Origin: DASSQJ01 sp963730165
Lineage (GTDB): Bacteria; Actinomycetota; Actinomycetes; Actinomycetales; Dermatophilaceae
Assembly: GCA_963730165.1 (NCBI GenBank)
Contig: CAVSQS010000005.1
Coordinates: 310,001-374,000, forward strand
DNA: 64,000 bases
Reading direction: 5' to 3'
This document shows positions 61,778 through 64,000 of this stretch, in pieces. The first letter of the stretch is position 1. Each line of letters opens with the position of its first letter. The notes below the pieces were generated by a model. That model worked only from the letters and a program-made list of their open reading frames with translations. It did no database searches and was not told where the DNA came from. A program made the position numbers and the translations under genes.

Positions 61778-63427
61778 TCACTCCCACTCGATGGTTCCGG
61801 GCGGCTTGCTCGTGATGTCGAGGACCACCCGGTTGACCTCGCGCACCTCGTTCGTGATGCGGGTCGAGATCGTCGCGAGGACCTCGTACGGCACGCGGGT
61901 CCAGTCCGCCGTCATGGCGTCCTCGGAGGAGACCGGACGCAGCACCACGGGGTGCCCGTAGGTGCGGCCGTCGCCCTGGACCCCGACCGACCGCACGTCG
62001 CCGAGGAGCACGACCGGGCACTGCCAGATCTCGCGGTCGAGCCCGGCCGCCGTCAGCTCCTCCCGGACGATGGCATCGGCGGCGCGCAGGACCTCGAGCC
62101 GCTCCCCCGTGACCTCGCCGACGATGCGGATGCCCAGCCCCGGCCCGGGGAACGGCTGCCGCCAGACGATCGCCTCCGGCACCCCGAGCTCGAGGCCGAC
62201 CTGGCGCACCTCGTCCTTGAAGAGCAGCCGGAGCGGCTCGACGAGGGTGAACTGGAGGTCGTCGGGGAGCCCACCCACGTTGTGGTGGCTCTTGATGTTC
62301 GCGGCCCCGCTGCCGCCGCCGGACTCGACGACGTCGGGGTAGAGGGTGCCCTGGACGAGGAACTCGACCGGGTGGTCGTCCGCCCCGGCGTGCGAGCCGA
62401 CGACGTCGCGCGCGGCCTGCTCGAAGACCCGGATGAACTCGCGCCCGATGATCTTGCGCTTCTCCTCGGGCTCGGAGACGCCGGCGAGCGCGGAGAGGAA
62501 CCGCTCCCTGGCGTCGACGACGACGAGGTCGACACCCGTGGCGGCCACGAAGTCCTTCTCCACCTGTTCGGCCTCCCCCGACCGGAGCAGCCCGTGGTCG
62601 ACGAAGACGCACGTCAGCTGGTCCCCGACGGCGCGCTGGACGAGCGCGGCCGCGACGGAGGAGTCCACGCCACCCGACAGCCCGCAGATGACCCGGCTCT
62701 CGCCGACCTGCGAGCGGACGGTCGCGACGAGGTCCTCGACGACGTTGGCCGCGGTCCACTCGCCGGTGAGCCCCGCCCCGCGGAGCAGGAAGTTCTCCAG
62801 GACCTGCTGGCCGAAGGTCGAGTGCAGCACCTCGGGATGCCACTGGACCCCGTACAGCCGGCGCCGGTCGTCCTCGAACCCGGCGACCGGTGCACCCGAG
62901 GTCGTCGCGGTCACCTGCATCCCGTCGGGCGCCCGCGCCACCGAGTCGCCGTGGCTCATCCACACCGACTGGTGCTGCGGCTGGCCGTTGAAGAGGGTGG
63001 ACTCGGTGTCGAGGATGGTCGCCGGCGTCGCCCCGAACTCCGAGAGCCCGGTCTTCTCGACGGTGCCGCCGAGGGCCCGGGCCATCGCCTGGAACCCGTA
63101 GCACATGCCGAAGACCGGGACGCCCGCCTCGAGCACGGCCGGGTCGAGGTGCGGCGCACCCTCCTCGTAGACCGAGGACGGGCCGCCGGAGAGGATGATC
63201 GCGGCGGGCTCCTTGGCGAGCAGCTCGGCGACCGGCATCGAGTGCGGTACGACCTCGCTGAAGCAGTTCGCCTCGCGCACCCGGCGCGCGATGAGCTGGG
63301 CGTACTGGGCCCCGAAGTCGACGACGAGGACCGGGCGGTCGGCGAGGTGCACCGGCTCGCCGCCCTCGACGAGGGCGTGGTCGGGGTCCTCGCGGTGCGG
63401 GTCGTCCGGCGTCGGGGCGTCGCTCAC
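61778..63427 (-). CDS. guaA: GMP synthase (glutamine-hydrolysing)
   Basis: GuaA converts XMP to GMP. The 549-residue product has an N-terminal class I amidotransferase: VLVVDFGAQYAQLIARRVRE, PVFGMCYGFQAMA with the nucleophile Cys109, and LYGVQWHPEVLHS with His and Glu. The synthetase domain follows (VICGLSGGVDSSVAAALVQ ATP pyrophosphatase loop, VFVDHGLLRSGE, IKSHHNVGGLP, RQPFPGPGLGIRI and the C-terminal SKPPGTIEWE). GTG at 63427. A 29-residue acidic N-terminal extension precedes the domain. It sits in the guaA-DUF3817-SURF1 order common in actinobacteria. Confidence 0.97.
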   Translation of the reverse strand: MSDAPTPDDPHREDPDHALVEGGEPVHLADRPVLVVDFGAQYAQLIARRVREANCFSEVVPHSMPVAELLAKEPAAIILSGGPSSVYEEGAPHLDPAVLEAGVPVFGMCYGFQAMARALGGTVEKTGLSEFGATPATILDTESTLFNGQPQHQSVWMSHGDSVARAPDGMQVTATTSGAPVAGFEDDRRRLYGVQWHPEVLHSTFGQQVLENFLLRGAGLTGEWTAANVVEDLVATVRSQVGESRVICGLSGGVDSSVAAALVQRAVGDQLTCVFVDHGLLRSGEAEQVEKDFVAATGVDLVVVDARERFLSALAGVSEPEEKRKIIGREFIRVFEQAARDVVGSHAGADDHPVEFLVQGTLYPDVVESGGGSGAANIKSHHNVGGLPDDLQFTLVEPLRLLFKDEVRQVGLELGVPEAIVWRQPFPGPGLGIRIVGEVTGERLEVLRAADAIVREELTAAGLDREIWQCPVVLLGDVRSVGVQGDGRTYGHPVVLRPVSSEDAMTADWTRVPYEVLATISTRITNEVREVNRVVLDITSKPPGTIEWE

Positions 63428-63437
63428 GCAGGCAAGG

Positions 63438-63824
63438 CTACTGGCGGGCGGCGGACAGCCGGCCCTCGACCTCCGTCGCGACCTGGTGCTCGACCCAGAA
63501 GGAGAGGAACGGCACGCACCCGGCGAGCATGACGAGCACCATCCTCGTCAGCGACCAGCCGACCTTGAAGCCGAGCAGCGCCGTCGCGACGAGGTAGACC
63601 ATGTAGATGAACCCGTGCGGCTGGGGCCACCACGCGAGCGGGTTGTCGTCGCCCTTCATCCCGAAGCCGTACGACAGGATCATCTCGACGACGAGGACGA
63701 GCAGGCCGACGCCGACGACGAAGGCCATGACCTTGAAGAAGGCCAGCCGCCGCCGGACCCTCTCGGCGTCCGCGGCGTCGATCGGGATGGCGGGGGGCGC
63801 GTCAGGTGTGCTCACGGACCCCAT
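63438..63824 (-). CDS. DUF3817 integral membrane protein
   Basis: The 128-residue protein has three membrane helices and the DUF3817 pattern. FFKVMAFVVGVGLLVLVVEMI comes first, then WWPQPHGFIYMVYLVATALLGFKVGW, with a conserved HG-x-I/L-YM-x-Y turn, and a third helix MVLVMLAGCVPFLSFWVEH. The family is found beside guaA and SURF1-type genes in actinobacteria; no function is known. ATG at 63824 precedes an alternative GTG at 63815. Ends 11 bases before the guaA start. Confidence 0.9.
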   Translation of the reverse strand: MGSVSTPDAPPAIPIDAADAERVRRRLAFFKVMAFVVGVGLLVLVVEMILSYGFGMKGDDNPLAWWPQPHGFIYMVYLVATALLGFKVGWSLTRMVLVMLAGCVPFLSFWVEHQVATEVEGRLSAARQ

Positions 63825-64000
63825 TGTCGCGCCTGCCCCGGGGCGGTTCGACGGCGCCCTGCCGCCGGTGCTCCTCCCGGACCATGCGCCACCACAGCCA
63901 GAGCGCGAAGAGCGCGAAGACCCACCACTGGACGGCGTAGGCGGCGTTGCGCCACTGGATGCCGGTGTCGCCCAGCGGGGTCGGCACCGCGGTGAGCCCC
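63802..64000 (-). CDS. SURF1-family protein, C-terminal part (runs off window)
   Basis: The minus-strand frame is open to the right edge and reads GLTAVPTPLGDTGIQWRNAAY, then AVQWWVFALFALWLWWRMV and a basic tail. An AxQWW/F second transmembrane helix near the C-terminus after a Pro-rich segment is typical of SURF1 proteins, which assist heme-copper oxidase assembly. Only about 66 codons are visible, so the assignment rests on this helix and on gene order beside DUF3817 and guaA. The 3' end overlaps the DUF3817 start by about 20 bases. Confidence 0.6.
   Translation of the reverse strand, partial: GLTAVPTPLGDTGIQWRNAAYAVQWWVFALFALWLWWRMVREEHRRQGAVEPPRGRRDNGVREHT

Overview
The window is high-GC DNA with dense, short-spaced genes, frequent GTG starts and many 4-base stop/start overlaps. 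Its gene content (monomeric NADP isocitrate dehydrogenase, mdh-folD, purH-purN-DUF6350-sucD-sucC, pcrA, guaA-DUF3817-SURF1, PspC/LiaF-type signalling genes) points to an actinobacterium. Micrococcales, possibly Intrasporangiaceae, is my best guess from gene order; no rRNA or marker phylogeny is available to confirm it.

Region 1 (1-14.3 kb) is an accessory island. On the left, minus strand, are the 5' part of a GT4 glycosyltransferase and an intact Wzx-type flippase. Next is a 534-bp, roughly 96% identical remnant of the icd gene that stands intact 12.5 kb away. Four plus-strand genes follow for a UDP-GlcNAc(3NAc)A-type nucleotide sugar (wbpA, wbpD, wbpE, wbpB order), all broken by small indels. 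After a small lipoprotein comes a 6.5-kb minus-strand gene for a giant secreted multicopper oxidase with GSGY repeats and fibronectin type III repeats, also frame-disrupted. Indels are confined to about 1.86-11.85 kb. Everything to the right reads cleanly, so this is either local decay or a locally poor assembly. The island ends in a 0.6-kb non-coding stretch with a four-copy, roughly 45-bp-period repeat and a 14-bp palindrome at the icd promoter.

Region 2 (14.3-41.1 kb) is mostly core chromosome: icd, aquaporin, a pair of paralogous lipoproteins, a ceramidase-like membrane hydrolase, mdh, folD, a flavohemoglobin/truncated-hemoglobin operon (NO detoxification), an acyltransferase-like membrane protein, purH, purN, DUF6350, sucD and sucC. 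Then come an M4 metalloprotease, a lipase-like hydrolase, an M23 peptidase, pcrA, a stand-alone LigD-type polymerase domain and arfB.

Region 3 (41.1-51.7 kb) carries a LuxR regulator divergent from a secreted beta-propeller protein, a D-amino-acid oxidase, a family 5 uracil-DNA glycosylase, a GNAT enzyme, a hydrolase and a quinone reductase. It ends with an envelope-stress signalling locus: a LuxR-type response regulator and PspC-domain histidine kinase, divergent from a PspC/LiaF-like protein and a small membrane protein.

Region 4 (51.7-64 kb) holds the most interesting cluster: NUDIX hydrolase, GT4 glycosyltransferase, PIG-L deacetylase, UPF0104 membrane protein, and an 892-residue fusion of a class II asparagine synthetase with a CofE (F420-0:gamma-glutamyl ligase)-like domain. 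Glycosyl transfer, N-deacetylation and amide formation together suggest synthesis of an unrecognised glycoconjugate or small molecule. The window closes with a monoacylglycerol-lipase-like hydrolase, an OafA-type O-acetyltransferase with an SGNH domain, a free-standing PcrA-type C-terminal domain, guaA, DUF3817 and the 3' end of a SURF1-like gene.
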